Of a DNA stretch of 33,268 nt, positions 1-7,320 are shown in pieces. Within the stretch, counting starts at the first letter, position 1; every line of letters begins with the position of its first letter. A model generated the notes under the pieces. That model ran no database searches. It was not told the origin of the DNA and worked only from the letters and a program-made list of their open reading frames with translations. The DNA is from a virus, in IMG/VR virus record IMGVR_UViG_3300042465_002874, positions 1 through 33,268 of that record. The stretch is one strand, 5' to 3'. A program made the translations under genes and the position numbers.

Positions 1-81
1 GCTTTAGAGCTTAAGCCCCTTCGTGATTCTGATTGGCAACTTCCACGCTTCTCTAAAGGAACTGTGGTATGCATCCGATAA
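1..81 (+). CDS. C-terminal end of an unknown gene (partial)
   Basis: The first reading frame is open from the window edge to a TAA at 79-81; the other two plus-strand frames close within the first 15 bases. It would encode the last 26 residues of a protein ending in FSKGTVVCIR. I do not recognise a family in so short a tail. It lies directly upstream of, and in the same direction as, the packed replication operon, so it is probably a cotranscribed early or replication gene. The start lies outside the window. Confidence 0.45.
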   Translation, partial: ALELKPLRDSDWQLPRFSKGTVVCIR

Positions 82-83
82 CA

Positions 84-140
84 ATGTTCTTGATACTCTT
101 CGGAGTCTTCATGCCTCAACCCAAGGAAACACCAAAATGA
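84..140 (+). CDS. Possible 18-residue hydrophobic peptide, ATGA-coupled to the next gene
   Basis: An ATG three bases after the preceding stop opens an 18-codon frame, MFLILFGVFMPQPKETPK, whose TGA overlaps the ATG of the next gene at 137 as ATGA. The first ten residues are strongly hydrophobic. ATGA and GTGA overlaps are the usual coupling signature in this operon, which is the only reason to list it. No clear Shine-Dalgarno sequence precedes it. It could be a small membrane peptide, a coupling leader, or chance. Confidence 0.22.
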   Translation: MFLILFGVFMPQPKETPK

Positions 141-481
141 AAGTTGTTCTCAAAGTCACGGTGCTTGACCGCATCTTGAAAGAAATTGGCACTGCTCGTG
201 CAGCGGGGCGTGAGATTGCCCACATCATCGTGTCTGAAGCTGAGCATCGTGAGCTGCGCGCTGACCGACGTTCGATGGCTAACCACACAAGCTTCGTCTT
301 TTCTCGGGCTGCTCCAGATGCTACGGTTGAGTTTGAGACCATTGAGCTTCCAGTGCGCAAAGGGAGGGCTGGCATGCGTCCGTACATTCGAGCGATAAGC
401 AATGAGTTCTTCAACGGCTACAAACTCTATGTTGTGCCTGAAGACTACGCTCCAGTCGACAGCAAGGATGAACCGCTGTGA
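137..481 (+). CDS. Hypothetical protein, 114 aa, with C-terminal KDEPL tail
   Basis: I chose ATG 137 (MKVVLKVTVLDRILKEIG) over the longer frame opening at 23, because AAGGA at 123-127 is well spaced from it and 23 lies within the end of the previous gene. The protein is small and mixed in charge, with a helix-like N-terminal half rich in Ala, Arg and Glu; no family is recognised. It ends in VDSKDEPL. The primase-helicase two genes downstream also ends in KDEPL, so the tail may be a shared docking peptide for a replisome partner (inference). The stop overlaps the GTG start of the next gene as GTGA. Position points to a replication accessory or early protein. Confidence 0.8.
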   Translation: MKVVLKVTVLDRILKEIGTARAAGREIAHIIVSEAEHRELRADRRSMANHTSFVFSRAAPDATVEFETIELPVRKGRAGMRPYIRAISNEFFNGYKLYVVPEDYAPVDSKDEPL

Positions 482-693
482 AGCTCAACGTTGTCGATGT
501 AATCTTCGAAGAGAACATGATCGGTATCGTCGTGGAAATTGACGGTAAATACATGGCTGCCTCTACGAGCTTCGGTAGTGGTTGCGTTGTGCCAACTGAA
601 GAAATCCTGTCGAAGCTTCGTCAACAAGTGATGGCTGTTATTGAGCAGAAGCTCTTTAACGACTACAACGTTCGGTCAGTAACCATTCACTAA
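478..693 (+). CDS. Hypothetical protein, 71 aa, GTG start
   Basis: The frame starts with GTG at 478, overlapping the previous stop by four bases, with AAGGA at 464-468 in good position. It encodes a compact protein: two predicted beta strands at the N-terminus (VVDVIFEENMIGIVVEI) and a helical C-terminal half. I recognise no family. It ends 20 bases before the primase-helicase gene and is surely cotranscribed with it. Confidence 0.75.
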   Translation: MKLNVVDVIFEENMIGIVVEIDGKYMAASTSFGSGCVVPTEEILSKLRQQVMAVIEQKLFNDYNVRSVTIH

Positions 694-713
694 CAACAAC
701 AAGGAGGCTTCTC

Positions 714-2327
714 ATGGCCAAGACAGAATCCGTAGTCCTCTCTAAAGGGGCGTGTGAGGACTGTGGAAGCTCTGACGCTTGTGCCCTCTACGACGACGGA
801 CACACTCACTGCTTCTCATGCGGTAAAACTTCTCGAGGTGGCATCACAAAAGCCTTATCGACAACCAAAGCTAGAAAGGCCACTATGTCATCTGCACCCA
901 TTGAAGTTCCCGGTACCATCAAAGGTATTGCTGATCGCTCCATAACAAAGAGTACCGCTGAGAAGTATGGCGTGACTCAGGAAACCAATAAGCACTACTA
1001 CCCTTATTGTGATGCTGACAGCAATGTCATTGCTTACAAGATGCGGCTGATTGAAGAGAAAGAGTTTGCTTCTAAGGGAGACCTCAAGAATGCTACTTTG
1101 TTTGGTCAGCAGCTGTTCAGTAAAGGTGGTAAAGCTGTAACGATCTGTGAAGGTGAGCTGGATGCTCTTGCAGCATTCCAAATGCAAGGCTCGCTGTATC
1201 CTGTTGTGTCCATTAAGAATGGCGCTCAGGCGGCTCTCAAGGACATCAAGGCTAACTTTGAGTGGCTTAATAGCTTTGAGAGTATTGTCATCTGCTTTGA
1301 CGCCGATGAGCCCGGGCGTAAAGCTGCAAAGCTTGCCTCTGAGCTACTCGGTAGTAAGTGCAAAGTCTTCAAGCACTCAGGTGGTTACAAAGATGCCTGC
1401 GACTATCTCAAAGACGACTCTCAGAAGGCCTACATGGCTGACTGGTGGCGTGCTGAAGAGTACAAGCCTGAAGGTATCGTAACCGTCAATGATGTGTACG
1501 AAGAGATGATGGTGGATGATGTCGAGGGAATTCCTTGGGCATTCAAGTTCTTGACTGCTGCAACCTATGGTAGACGTGCCGGAGAGCTGTATGGCTTCGG
1601 CGCCGGCGTTGGAGTTGGCAAGACAGACGTGTTCACTCAGATGATCGCTTATGACATCGAAGTGCTAAAGCTTCGTGTTGGCGTCATCTACCTTGAGCAA
1701 GCCGTCAAGGAGACTGTGAAGCGTGTCGCTGGAAAGATTGACAAACAGCTCTACCACATTCCGAATGCGGGGTGGACGAAAGAAGCCTATGTCGCTTCAA
1801 TCCAAAAGCTGCGTGATAAAGATCAGCTGTTCATGACGTCTCACTTCGGTGCGATGGATTGGGCAGCAGTCAAAGGGCAGATTGAATACTTCGCCAAGAC
1901 AAAAGACATCAAAGTCATTTACCTCGACCACCTCACAGCTCTAGCAGCTGCAGAAGAGGATGAGCGACGTGGCCTTGATAAGATTATGTCTGAGATGGCA
2001 GCCTTGGCTTTAGAGCTCGGCATCATCATTCACTACGTCAGCCACTTGACTACGCCGAAAGTTGGTAGCCATGAAGAGGGCGCTCGAGTCCTTGAGAAAG
2101 AGTTTACAGGCAGTCGTTCGATTGCTCGTTGGACTCACTTCATGATCGGCCTTGAGCGTGACAAGCAAGACCCTGACATGAAGCGCCGAAGCATTACCAC
2201 TGTGCGTATCCTCAAAGATCGTTACACTGGCCAAAGTACTGGAAAGACTTCGGGTCTGAAGTACGATAACAAAACTGGCATCTTAACTGAGTGCGAAGCT
2301 CCAGCGGACAAAGACGAGCCGCTATAA
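714..2327 (+). CDS. T7 gp4-like DNA primase-helicase
   Basis: This bifunctional replisome protein synthesises RNA primers and unwinds DNA ahead of the polymerase. Its 537 residues compare with 566 for T7 gp4. The N-terminal zinc finger has Cys14, Cys17, Cys33 and Cys36, the same spacing as Cys17/20/36/39 of T7. A TOPRIM fold follows, with the glutamate in VTICEGELDALAA and the aspartates in ICFDADEPG. The RecA-like helicase domain has Walker A GVGVGKT (Lys303), a Walker B-like IYLDHLTAL and the downstream VSHL segment. The ATG at 714 follows a perfect AAGGAGG at 701-707. The C-terminus is short and acidic, APADKDEPL; in T7 the acidic gp4 tail contacts the polymerase, and the last five residues recur in the protein ending at 481. 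The polymerase gene begins 22 bases downstream. Confidence 0.97.
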   Translation: MAKTESVVLSKGACEDCGSSDACALYDDGHTHCFSCGKTSRGGITKALSTTKARKATMSSAPIEVPGTIKGIADRSITKSTAEKYGVTQETNKHYYPYCDADSNVIAYKMRLIEEKEFASKGDLKNATLFGQQLFSKGGKAVTICEGELDALAAFQMQGSLYPVVSIKNGAQAALKDIKANFEWLNSFESIVICFDADEPGRKAAKLASELLGSKCKVFKHSGGYKDACDYLKDDSQKAYMADWWRAEEYKPEGIVTVNDVYEEMMVDDVEGIPWAFKFLTAATYGRRAGELYGFGAGVGVGKTDVFTQMIAYDIEVLKLRVGVIYLEQAVKETVKRVAGKIDKQLYHIPNAGWTKEAYVASIQKLRDKDQLFMTSHFGAMDWAAVKGQIEYFAKTKDIKVIYLDHLTALAAAEEDERRGLDKIMSEMAALALELGIIIHYVSHLTTPKVGSHEEGARVLEKEFTGSRSIARWTHFMIGLERDKQDPDMKRRSITTVRILKDRYTGQSTGKTSGLKYDNKTGILTECEAPADKDEPL

Positions 2328-2345
2328 ATACTTACCTAATTAAGG
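2323..2345 (+). promoter_or_regulatory. TATAAATACTTACC element upstream of DNA polymerase
   Basis: The segment spanning the helicase stop and the short gap before the polymerase reads TATAAATACTTACC followed by TAATTAAGG. Nearly the same string follows the TATAAT boxes before DNA ligase (32126 onward) and at 33212 onward. It also contains the polymerase ribosome-binding site (TAAGG). It may be a promoter/initiation region or a binding site for a phage protein; function is inferred only from recurrence. Confidence 0.35.
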
Positions 2346-2349
2346 CAAC

Positions 2350-4335
2350 ATGAAGAAAGTTCTGATTGATATTGAGACTACCGCCATTGGTAATAAGTCT
2401 CCGAAGATTTGGTTAGCTTGGACGCTAGACATCAGCGAAGGCTTTGATGGCGACGGGGACTCGCCATGGAGCTACTGGGAATCTCCCTTTGCTCTCAAAG
2501 AGTACTTGGCAGCCTTTGATGAAGTTATCGCCCACAATGGCATTGGCTTCGACATTCCCACACTGAATAAGTTGTGGGGTTGTGAGGTGCTTCCTGAACG
2601 TACTGTTGACACCATTGTGATGTCACAGCTGCTTGAGCCTTCACGTCCTCAAGGGCACTCCTTGGCATCGTGGGGTGCTGCTCTCGGCTATCCCAAGATG
2701 GACTACAAAGCTCGGTGGATCGAAACGATGGGCCGCAAAGAAGAGTACTCCGGCGAGTGCTACGACAATCCTGTTGAATGGCTCAACAAAGAGTACTGTA
2801 AGCAAGACGTGGTTGTGCTCCAGCACCTCTACACCCACTTGACAGATGCGTTGAGCACTAAAGGCTTCTCTGAGCAGTCCATTAAGCTTGAGCACGACAT
2901 TGCGTGGATTCTGCGCAAGCAAGAGGCAGATGGCTTCTACTTTGATACTCAGCATGCTCTGAACCTCCTTGTGGGTTTGAAGGCAGAAGTTGAGACCATC
3001 AAAGAGTCAATGATGGCCAAATACCCTGACTATGAAGTGGAACGAATCAGCGCTAAAACGGGCAAAGTCCTCAAGCCTGAAATCGTAAGCTTCAATCCGG
3101 GTAGTCGCCAGCAAGTTGTTGAGAAGCTCAAAGAGCTTGGCTGGGTGCCTACGAAGTTTAAAGCACTCACTGTAGGGAGCATCACCAAGCACCTCAAAGA
3201 TGTGTTGCCTGCCGAGAAGATGGCGCGTGTGCGCGTCCTCGCTGCAGCTTCATTGCTTAATGGCTTTGGAGACTCTGACGACGAGAAAGCAGAAGCTAAG
3301 CGCTGTCAAAAGCTCTTGGATGCCGCTTACGAGAAGTATGGAGTTGGTCCACCTGCTGGTTCAGTAGAGCTCGATGAGACAGTCCTCGAAGGTGTCTGTA
3401 AAGCAAACGTTGAAGGTCCTCTGTTTGACATGGCGAATACTACTCGTCGTTTCCTACTGGTCCAAAAGCGTGTGACTCAGATTGAATCGTGGATTGAAGC
3501 TATTGGGCCTGATGGGCGCATTCATGGTCGCGTCATAGGCAACGGAGCAGTGACAGGTCGGATGACGCATATGTCCCCTAACCTCGCTCAAGTGCCTAAT
3601 GCCTCTTCGGAGTATGGCCCAGAGTGTCGTCAAAGCTTTGGGGTGCCAAAGGGACGCGTCTTAGTTGGTGCCGACCTTAGCGGTATTGAGCTGCGGTGCC
3701 TCTCTCATTACATGGCAGATGCAAAGTGGCAAGCAGAATTGCTTACGGGTGATGTTCATTGGCTCAATGCGCAAGCCTTTGGGTTAGTGTCAACAGGAAC
3801 TCTTCGAGATAAGCACAATGCCCATCACACAGCGATGCGGGACCTTTGCAAGACAATGACTTACGCTACTCTTTACGGAGCTGGCGGCAAGCAGATTGCG
3901 CACGTTTCTGGGCGTACCGAAGCGCAGGGCAAAAAGCTAATTGCAGACTTCATTAAGAACACCCCGGCCCTGTCAGCCCTTATTGATGACGTAAAAGCAG
4001 ATGCTGCGCTTGGGTACCTCAAGGGCCTCGACGGCCGCTTAATCTGGGTCCGAAGCCCTCACTCAGCTTTGAATTCATTGCTACAAGGCGCAGGTGCAGT
4101 CGTGTTGAAGCTATGGCTTATTCTTGCTACCAAGGCAATCAAAGAAGCCGGGATTGACGCAAAGCTTGTAGCCACAGTGCACGACGAAGTTCAATTTGAC
4201 TGTGAGGCTCCTAGGGCTGAAGAGTTAGGGGCGTTGTTAGTTAAATGCGCCAATCAAGCGGGCATCGACGCTGGCCTTATTTGTGTAGTAGACGCTGAGT
4301 TTAAAGTTGGCAATTCATGGAGAGAAACACACTAA
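2350..4335 (+). CDS. Family A DNA polymerase (T7 gp5-like)
   Basis: This is the replicative polymerase with 3'-5' proofreading, 661 aa against 704 in T7 gp5. The exonuclease domain has Exo I DIET (Asp7, Glu9), Exo II in AHNGIGFDIPTL and Exo III in YCKQDV. Polymerase motif A is DLSGIELR starting at Asp442. Motif B runs from Arg497 through Lys501 and Tyr505 to Tyr509-Gly510. Motif C is HDE at 611-613. Tyr505 aligns with T7 Tyr526, the residue that lets T7 polymerase accept dideoxynucleotides. The protein probably depends on a processivity partner such as host thioredoxin, but I cannot identify a thioredoxin-binding loop with confidence. ATG 2350 follows TAAGG. An HNH endonuclease gene sits 13 bases downstream. 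Confidence 0.97.
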   Translation: MKKVLIDIETTAIGNKSPKIWLAWTLDISEGFDGDGDSPWSYWESPFALKEYLAAFDEVIAHNGIGFDIPTLNKLWGCEVLPERTVDTIVMSQLLEPSRPQGHSLASWGAALGYPKMDYKARWIETMGRKEEYSGECYDNPVEWLNKEYCKQDVVVLQHLYTHLTDALSTKGFSEQSIKLEHDIAWILRKQEADGFYFDTQHALNLLVGLKAEVETIKESMMAKYPDYEVERISAKTGKVLKPEIVSFNPGSRQQVVEKLKELGWVPTKFKALTVGSITKHLKDVLPAEKMARVRVLAAASLLNGFGDSDDEKAEAKRCQKLLDAAYEKYGVGPPAGSVELDETVLEGVCKANVEGPLFDMANTTRRFLLVQKRVTQIESWIEAIGPDGRIHGRVIGNGAVTGRMTHMSPNLAQVPNASSEYGPECRQSFGVPKGRVLVGADLSGIELRCLSHYMADAKWQAELLTGDVHWLNAQAFGLVSTGTLRDKHNAHHTAMRDLCKTMTYATLYGAGGKQIAHVSGRTEAQGKKLIADFIKNTPALSALIDDVKADAALGYLKGLDGRLIWVRSPHSALNSLLQGAGAVVLKLWLILATKAIKEAGIDAKLVATVHDEVQFDCEAPRAEELGALLVKCANQAGIDAGLICVVDAEFKVGNSWRETH

Positions 4336-4348
4336 CACAAAGGACGGT

Positions 4349-4726
4349 ATGACTGTTTATAAACTGATAACGAAGCATGGGCACCCAAATGCGAAAGCGA
4401 ACGGGCAAATCTACGAGCACACTTATGTGATGTCTGAAATGCTTGGACGGCCTTTAACAGCCGAAGAAGTTGTCCACCATCGTGACGAAAATAGAGGTAA
4501 TAACGTCCCGGGTAATCTCCAGCTCTTTACTACCAAAGCAGAGCACAACATGCATCATGCCAAAATGGATGCTTTAAAAGCAAGCGGAAACGCCCTGTTT
4601 ATGAAGTGTCCATTCTGCAAAGCATACGACAATCCTTCCAAGATGTATGTGAGAAAAACTCACTATCAAGCTTGGCACCGTGAATGCAAAAACGCGCACG
4701 TCAAATCTCTCTCAATATCAATTTAA
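4349..4726 (+). CDS. Free-standing HNH homing-type endonuclease
   Basis: A 125-aa HNH nuclease. The core is EVVHHRDENRGNN, then NLQLFTTKAEH, giving the conserved His-His, Asn and final His of the phage HNH family. A C-terminal CPFC with a later His and Cys looks like a second zinc-binding knuckle. I chose ATG 4349, not 4307, because AAAGGA at 4339-4344 precedes it and 4307 lies inside the polymerase reading frame. It is wedged between polymerase and SSB with short spacers, typical of an intronless homing endonuclease that spreads by cutting the matching locus in related phages. The SSB ribosome-binding site overlaps its stop codon. Confidence 0.9.
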   Translation: MTVYKLITKHGHPNAKANGQIYEHTYVMSEMLGRPLTAEEVVHHRDENRGNNVPGNLQLFTTKAEHNMHHAKMDALKASGNALFMKCPFCKAYDNPSKMYVRKTHYQAWHRECKNAHVKSLSISI

Positions 4727-4739
4727 GGAATCTCTTATC

Positions 4740-5168
4740 ATGGCAACTAAAGCACCAATCAAGCCCGTCAAAGTGTCGGCACAATTGTTCTACTCACAGG
4801 ACATGACGAAGATCAGCAAGCGCTTTGACGAAGACAATACCAAGTACTCAGCGACTATTGGTAAGCTGTCTGCAAAGGCTTGTGAAGCTCTCGAAGAGCT
4901 GGGCATCAAGATCAAGAACCGTGACCCAATGGGCTCGTACATCAACGCCAAGTCCACCTACCCGTGGGAACTGTGTGATGAAGACGGCAATGAAGTCGAC
5001 ATGAAGAAACTGGGTAACGGCACCAAAGTCGTGGCAGTCATCAGCTCCTACGAGCACAAGCTTTCTAAGAAGCATGGCAATGCCGCAAGCGTCGTCAAGA
5101 TGGTTGTTACTGAGTTCGTTGAATACGACGGTGGTGATGACATGGACGACGGCGAAGAAGCTCTGTAA
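4740..5168 (+). CDS. Single-stranded DNA-binding protein (T7 gp2.5-like)
   Basis: This 142-aa protein is predicted to coat single-stranded DNA at the fork and recruit polymerase and helicase. The N-terminal part has the Lys/Pro-rich start and beta-strand pattern of phage gp2.5-type OB folds, with GSYINAKSTYPWEL as a recognisable core segment. The C-terminus is strongly acidic (DGGDDMDDGEEAL), as in gp2.5, where the tail mediates protein contacts. I chose ATG 4740, which follows AAGGA at 4725-4729, over an in-frame ATG at 4680 that lies inside the HNH gene. It is placed in the replication operon between polymerase and exonuclease. A strong hairpin follows at 5176-5203. Confidence 0.85.
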   Translation: MATKAPIKPVKVSAQLFYSQDMTKISKRFDEDNTKYSATIGKLSAKACEALEELGIKIKNRDPMGSYINAKSTYPWELCDEDGNEVDMKKLGNGTKVVAVISSYEHKLSKKHGNAASVVKMVVTEFVEYDGGDDMDDGEEAL

Positions 5169-5175
5169 TTAACAT

Positions 5176-5203
5176 GGCACTCTAGAGTTCGCTTTAGAGT
5201 GCC
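5176..5203 (+). promoter_or_regulatory. Intergenic RNA hairpin after SSB (no T-run)
   Basis: GGCACTCTAG at 5176-5185 pairs with TTAGAGTGCC at 5194-5203 around an 8-base loop, a 10-bp stem with one G-U pair. No T-tract follows, so it is not a standard intrinsic terminator. It more likely stabilises or processes the mRNA, for example as an RNase III-type site or 3' shield for the SSB message. A similar 9-bp hairpin with an 8-base loop sits at 7331-7356. Confidence 0.6.
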
Positions 5204-5217
5204 AACTAAGGACTTCA

Positions 5218-5385
5218 ATGAATCAAATACCAATTGTTGTGGACGGCAGGACATACACTCAAACCCCGGCAGTTCCGGCCTTCTCTTGTGCTGGATGTGC
5301 TGGATTAGCACCAAGCACGTGCTTTAAGTTACCCAACTGCTCTGATGGCGCTTCCATCTTTGTTGAGGTGGCTAAACATGCCTAA
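5218..5385 (+). CDS. Small four-cysteine protein, 55 aa
   Basis: ATG 5218 follows AAGGAC at 5208-5213, and the frame runs 55 codons to TAA 5383-5385, overlapping the start of the exonuclease gene by eight bases. The middle reads FSCAGCAGL, then a Cys in STCFKLPNC: cysteines at 24, 27, 35 and 41. This resembles small CxxC...C...C phage proteins encoded near replication genes and suggests one bound metal ion. The C-terminus is IFVEVAKHA. No enzymatic function can be assigned. The frame carries the exonuclease ribosome-binding site (GAGGTG 5365-5370), so the two genes are translationally linked. Confidence 0.7.
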   Translation: MNQIPIVVDGRTYTQTPAVPAFSCAGCAGLAPSTCFKLPNCSDGASIFVEVAKHA

Positions 5386-6103
5386 TAAAGACCTCCAACG
5401 CATCGCCCTAATCGACTCCGATCTCTACGCCTATCGCGTCGGGTACGTCTCAGAAGACAAAAGTGAAGACCAAGCAAAGCTGATGCTCACCCGAATGCTC
5501 GGTGAAATCCTTTGCGAGCCGTGGTGTACAGATTTCGAGTTGCGCTTAACTGGTCCAACAAACTTCAGAACTGAAGTCGCAGTCTCCGTGCCCTACAAAG
5601 GCGGTCGTACTTCTGAGAAGCCAAAGCACTTCCTTGCCCTCCGTCAGCACATGATGGATATGGGCGCAACTGTGTCTGACAACGAAGAAGCCGATGATGT
5701 CGTGGTTTATCAGTATTGTGCTGAGCCTGAAAAGTACGTCATGGTCCACGTTGACAAAGACCTAGATCAGTGCCCAGGATACCACTATAACCCAGTCAAG
5801 AAAGAATTCTATGTTGTTACAGAAGCTGAGGGACTCCGCTCCTTCTACACCCAAGTGTTGGTTGGTGACCGGGTCGATAACATCCAGTGCATCAAAGGCG
5901 TTGGACCCGCCAAAGCCCTCAAGATCATTAGCGGCGCTACTGAGGCCTCCGACTTGTTCGAAGCCGTTCATGGCGCATACATCGCCAATGGGCTCACTCT
6001 TGACCGTCTGATTGAAAATGCGCGCCTCTTGTGGCTGCGTCGCGTCAAAGATGAAGAGCTGTGGTTGCCTCCTATACAGAAAGACACTAATGGCAACAGC
6101 TGA
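5378..6103 (+). CDS. 5'-3' exonuclease, FEN/PIN-like (T7 gp6-like)
   Basis: This 241-aa enzyme should remove RNA primers and degrade host DNA from 5' ends. The N-terminus IALIDSDLYAYR supplies the first metal-binding aspartate. YKGGR and NEEADD follow, then VHVDKDLDQCPG and GDRVDNIQCIKGVGPAKA. The last is the helix-hairpin-helix region with the second-metal aspartates of the FEN family. ATG 5378 is preferred because GAGGTG lies just upstream and the alternative at 5345 would overlap the 55-aa gene much further. The stop overlaps the start of endonuclease I by 14 bases. Confidence 0.93.
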   Translation: MPNKDLQRIALIDSDLYAYRVGYVSEDKSEDQAKLMLTRMLGEILCEPWCTDFELRLTGPTNFRTEVAVSVPYKGGRTSEKPKHFLALRQHMMDMGATVSDNEEADDVVVYQYCAEPEKYVMVHVDKDLDQCPGYHYNPVKKEFYVVTEAEGLRSFYTQVLVGDRVDNIQCIKGVGPAKALKIISGATEASDLFEAVHGAYIANGLTLDRLIENARLLWLRRVKDEELWLPPIQKDTNGNS

Positions 6104-6521
6104 ACGGAAAACACTTGTAAGGAAGTTAAGCATTCGAGAATCTGCAATCAAAGCAGGCTATCGGAGTGGCTTAGAAGAATCCATTGGCGAGCAGTTGAAA
6201 GAGCTCAATGTCGACTACGGCTATGAAGCTGTTCGGATTCCTTACTACTCTCCAGCGATGCCTCATAAGTACACACCAGACTTCATCCTGCCCAATGGCA
6301 TCATCATTGAGTCTAAAGGGCTCTTCACACCTGATGATCGCAAGAAACATGAGCTCGTTAAAGCTCAGAATCCTTCACTGGACATCCGCTTCGTATTCAG
6401 CAACTCACGTCAACGAATCACAAAGCTCTCCAAAACAACTTATGGCATGTGGTGCGCTGCTCGCGGCTTCCTCTATGCTGACAAGCTCATCCCTCTTACT
6501 TGGATAAATGAAACAACATGA
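6090..6521 (+). CDS. Endonuclease I, Holliday-junction resolvase (T7 gp3-like)
   Basis: A structure-selective nuclease that cuts branched DNA and helps break down host chromosome. The 143 residues align along the whole of T7 gp3 (149 aa): RSGLEES, YTPDFILPNGI, IESKGLF, DDRKKHELV, LDIRFVFSNSR, TYGMWC and ADKLIPLTWI all have T7 counterparts. The catalytic set Glu29, Asp64, Glu74 and Lys76 matches T7 Glu20, Asp55, Glu65 and Lys67 with a constant offset of nine. Start ATG 6090 lies inside the end of the exonuclease gene, and the frame is not preceded by a strong ribosome-binding site, so coupling is likely. The stop overlaps the next ATG as ATGA. Confidence 0.96.
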   Translation: MATAERKTLVRKLSIRESAIKAGYRSGLEESIGEQLKELNVDYGYEAVRIPYYSPAMPHKYTPDFILPNGIIIESKGLFTPDDRKKHELVKAQNPSLDIRFVFSNSRQRITKLSKTTYGMWCAARGFLYADKLIPLTWINETT

Positions 6522-6961
6522 ACATGCAACAACAAGAACTCTTTCCCATCAAAGCTACTCGGAACGTCCCAAGTTACAAGACGATCTCTGAAGACATGGC
6601 AAATGAAATCATCGAGCTGCGCGCTGAAGTTGAACGCCTCAAAAGCCAAGGTGTGATGAATGACTACCAGCAATGGGCTTGGGGTACTCAGCTGCCTTCG
6701 AGCACCAACACTGAGTATCTCGGTCTTGGGTTGGCAGGCGAAGCCGGTGAAGTCTGTGGCGTCCTCGCAAAGCTCAAGCGTGACGGTGGTCCTCTTGATC
6801 GCCCCAACTTGGTCAAAGAGCTTGGTGATGTCTTGTGGTTTACTGCAGGCATCGGGACATTCTTTGGCATCACTCTTGCTGAAGTGGCTCAGGCTAACTT
6901 TGAAAAGATTGAGAGCCGCAAAGCTCGTGGTGTGCTTGGAGGTTCTGGAGATAACCGATGA
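6518..6961 (+). CDS. MazG-like nucleotide pyrophosphohydrolase
   Basis: A 147-aa protein with a MazG/all-alpha NTP pyrophosphatase core. LAGEAGEVCGVLAKLKRD carries the E-x-x-E motif, and LVKELGDVLWF carries the E-x-x-D motif, together binding Mg2+ for hydrolysis of NTPs or dNTPs to monophosphates. About 45 residues precede the usual MazG start (MNDYQQWAW); they contain the helical, coiled-coil-like segment EDMANEIIELRAEVERLKSQ and may mediate oligomerisation. ATG 6518 overlaps the previous stop; ATG 6524 is an alternative. In phages such enzymes may clean the nucleotide pool or alter alarmone levels; the substrate here is unknown. The 3' end is ATGA-coupled to the next gene. Confidence 0.9.
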   Translation: MNMQQQELFPIKATRNVPSYKTISEDMANEIIELRAEVERLKSQGVMNDYQQWAWGTQLPSSTNTEYLGLGLAGEAGEVCGVLAKLKRDGGPLDRPNLVKELGDVLWFTAGIGTFFGITLAEVAQANFEKIESRKARGVLGGSGDNR

Positions 6962-7320
6962 ATCACCCACGTGAGTCTATCTTCAGCGCCGTGGCGGGTA
7001 AGCATGATGCCTACATCGCTTCTATCAACGCTTCGCTTCCTCCCGACATTCCCGGCAAGAAGTACGATGCCGGCAAGCCTGACTATACCCTACTGCCCTT
7101 CAAAGCTCTTGAAGAAGTAGTGGCAGTACTCGGCTTTGGTGCTATCAAGTACGGCCGAGACAATTGGCGTGGCGTGGCAAAGCTCCGGTACATTGCTGCG
7201 GCGTTTCGGCACCTCGTTGCCATTGCTTCAGGTAGTGAAATCGATGAAGAGTCCGGTAAGTCTCACGCGGCTCACTTGGCTTGCTGTGCTCTGTTCCTAA
7301 GTGAACTCCGCAACAAGTAA
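6958..7320 (+). CDS. dATP/dGTP diphosphohydrolase-like protein (DUF5664 type)
   Basis: A 120-aa protein with the pattern KYDAGKPDYTLLPFKALEE, then GAIKYGRDNWRG, AAAFRHL and DEESGKSHAAHLACCALFL. From memory this matches the phage family annotated as dATP/dGTP diphosphohydrolase N-terminal domain (DUF5664), which is related in fold to MazG enzymes. The conserved acidic and His residues in the second half are probable metal ligands. It overlaps the MazG-like gene by four bases (ATGA), so two nucleotide-hydrolysing enzymes are made together. The exact substrate is not predictable from sequence. Confidence 0.85.
   Translation: MNHPRESIFSAVAGKHDAYIASINASLPPDIPGKKYDAGKPDYTLLPFKALEEVVAVLGFGAIKYGRDNWRGVAKLRYIAAAFRHLVAIASGSEIDEESGKSHAAHLACCALFLSELRNK

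Noticed and set aside
4307-4348. N-terminal extension of the HNH gene to ATG 4307
   Set aside because: It would overlap the polymerase end and bypass the well-placed AAAGGA before ATG 4349.
5762-6151. 129-codon minus-strand ORF opposite the exonuclease gene
   Set aside because: It is antisense to strongly supported exonuclease and endonuclease I genes and has no recognisable family.
6518-7320. Possible aminoadenine (Z) genome, suggested by MazG-like and dATP/dGTP hydrolase genes
   Set aside because: No PurZ-like or DatZ HD-domain gene is visible in the window; these two families also occur in ordinary phages.
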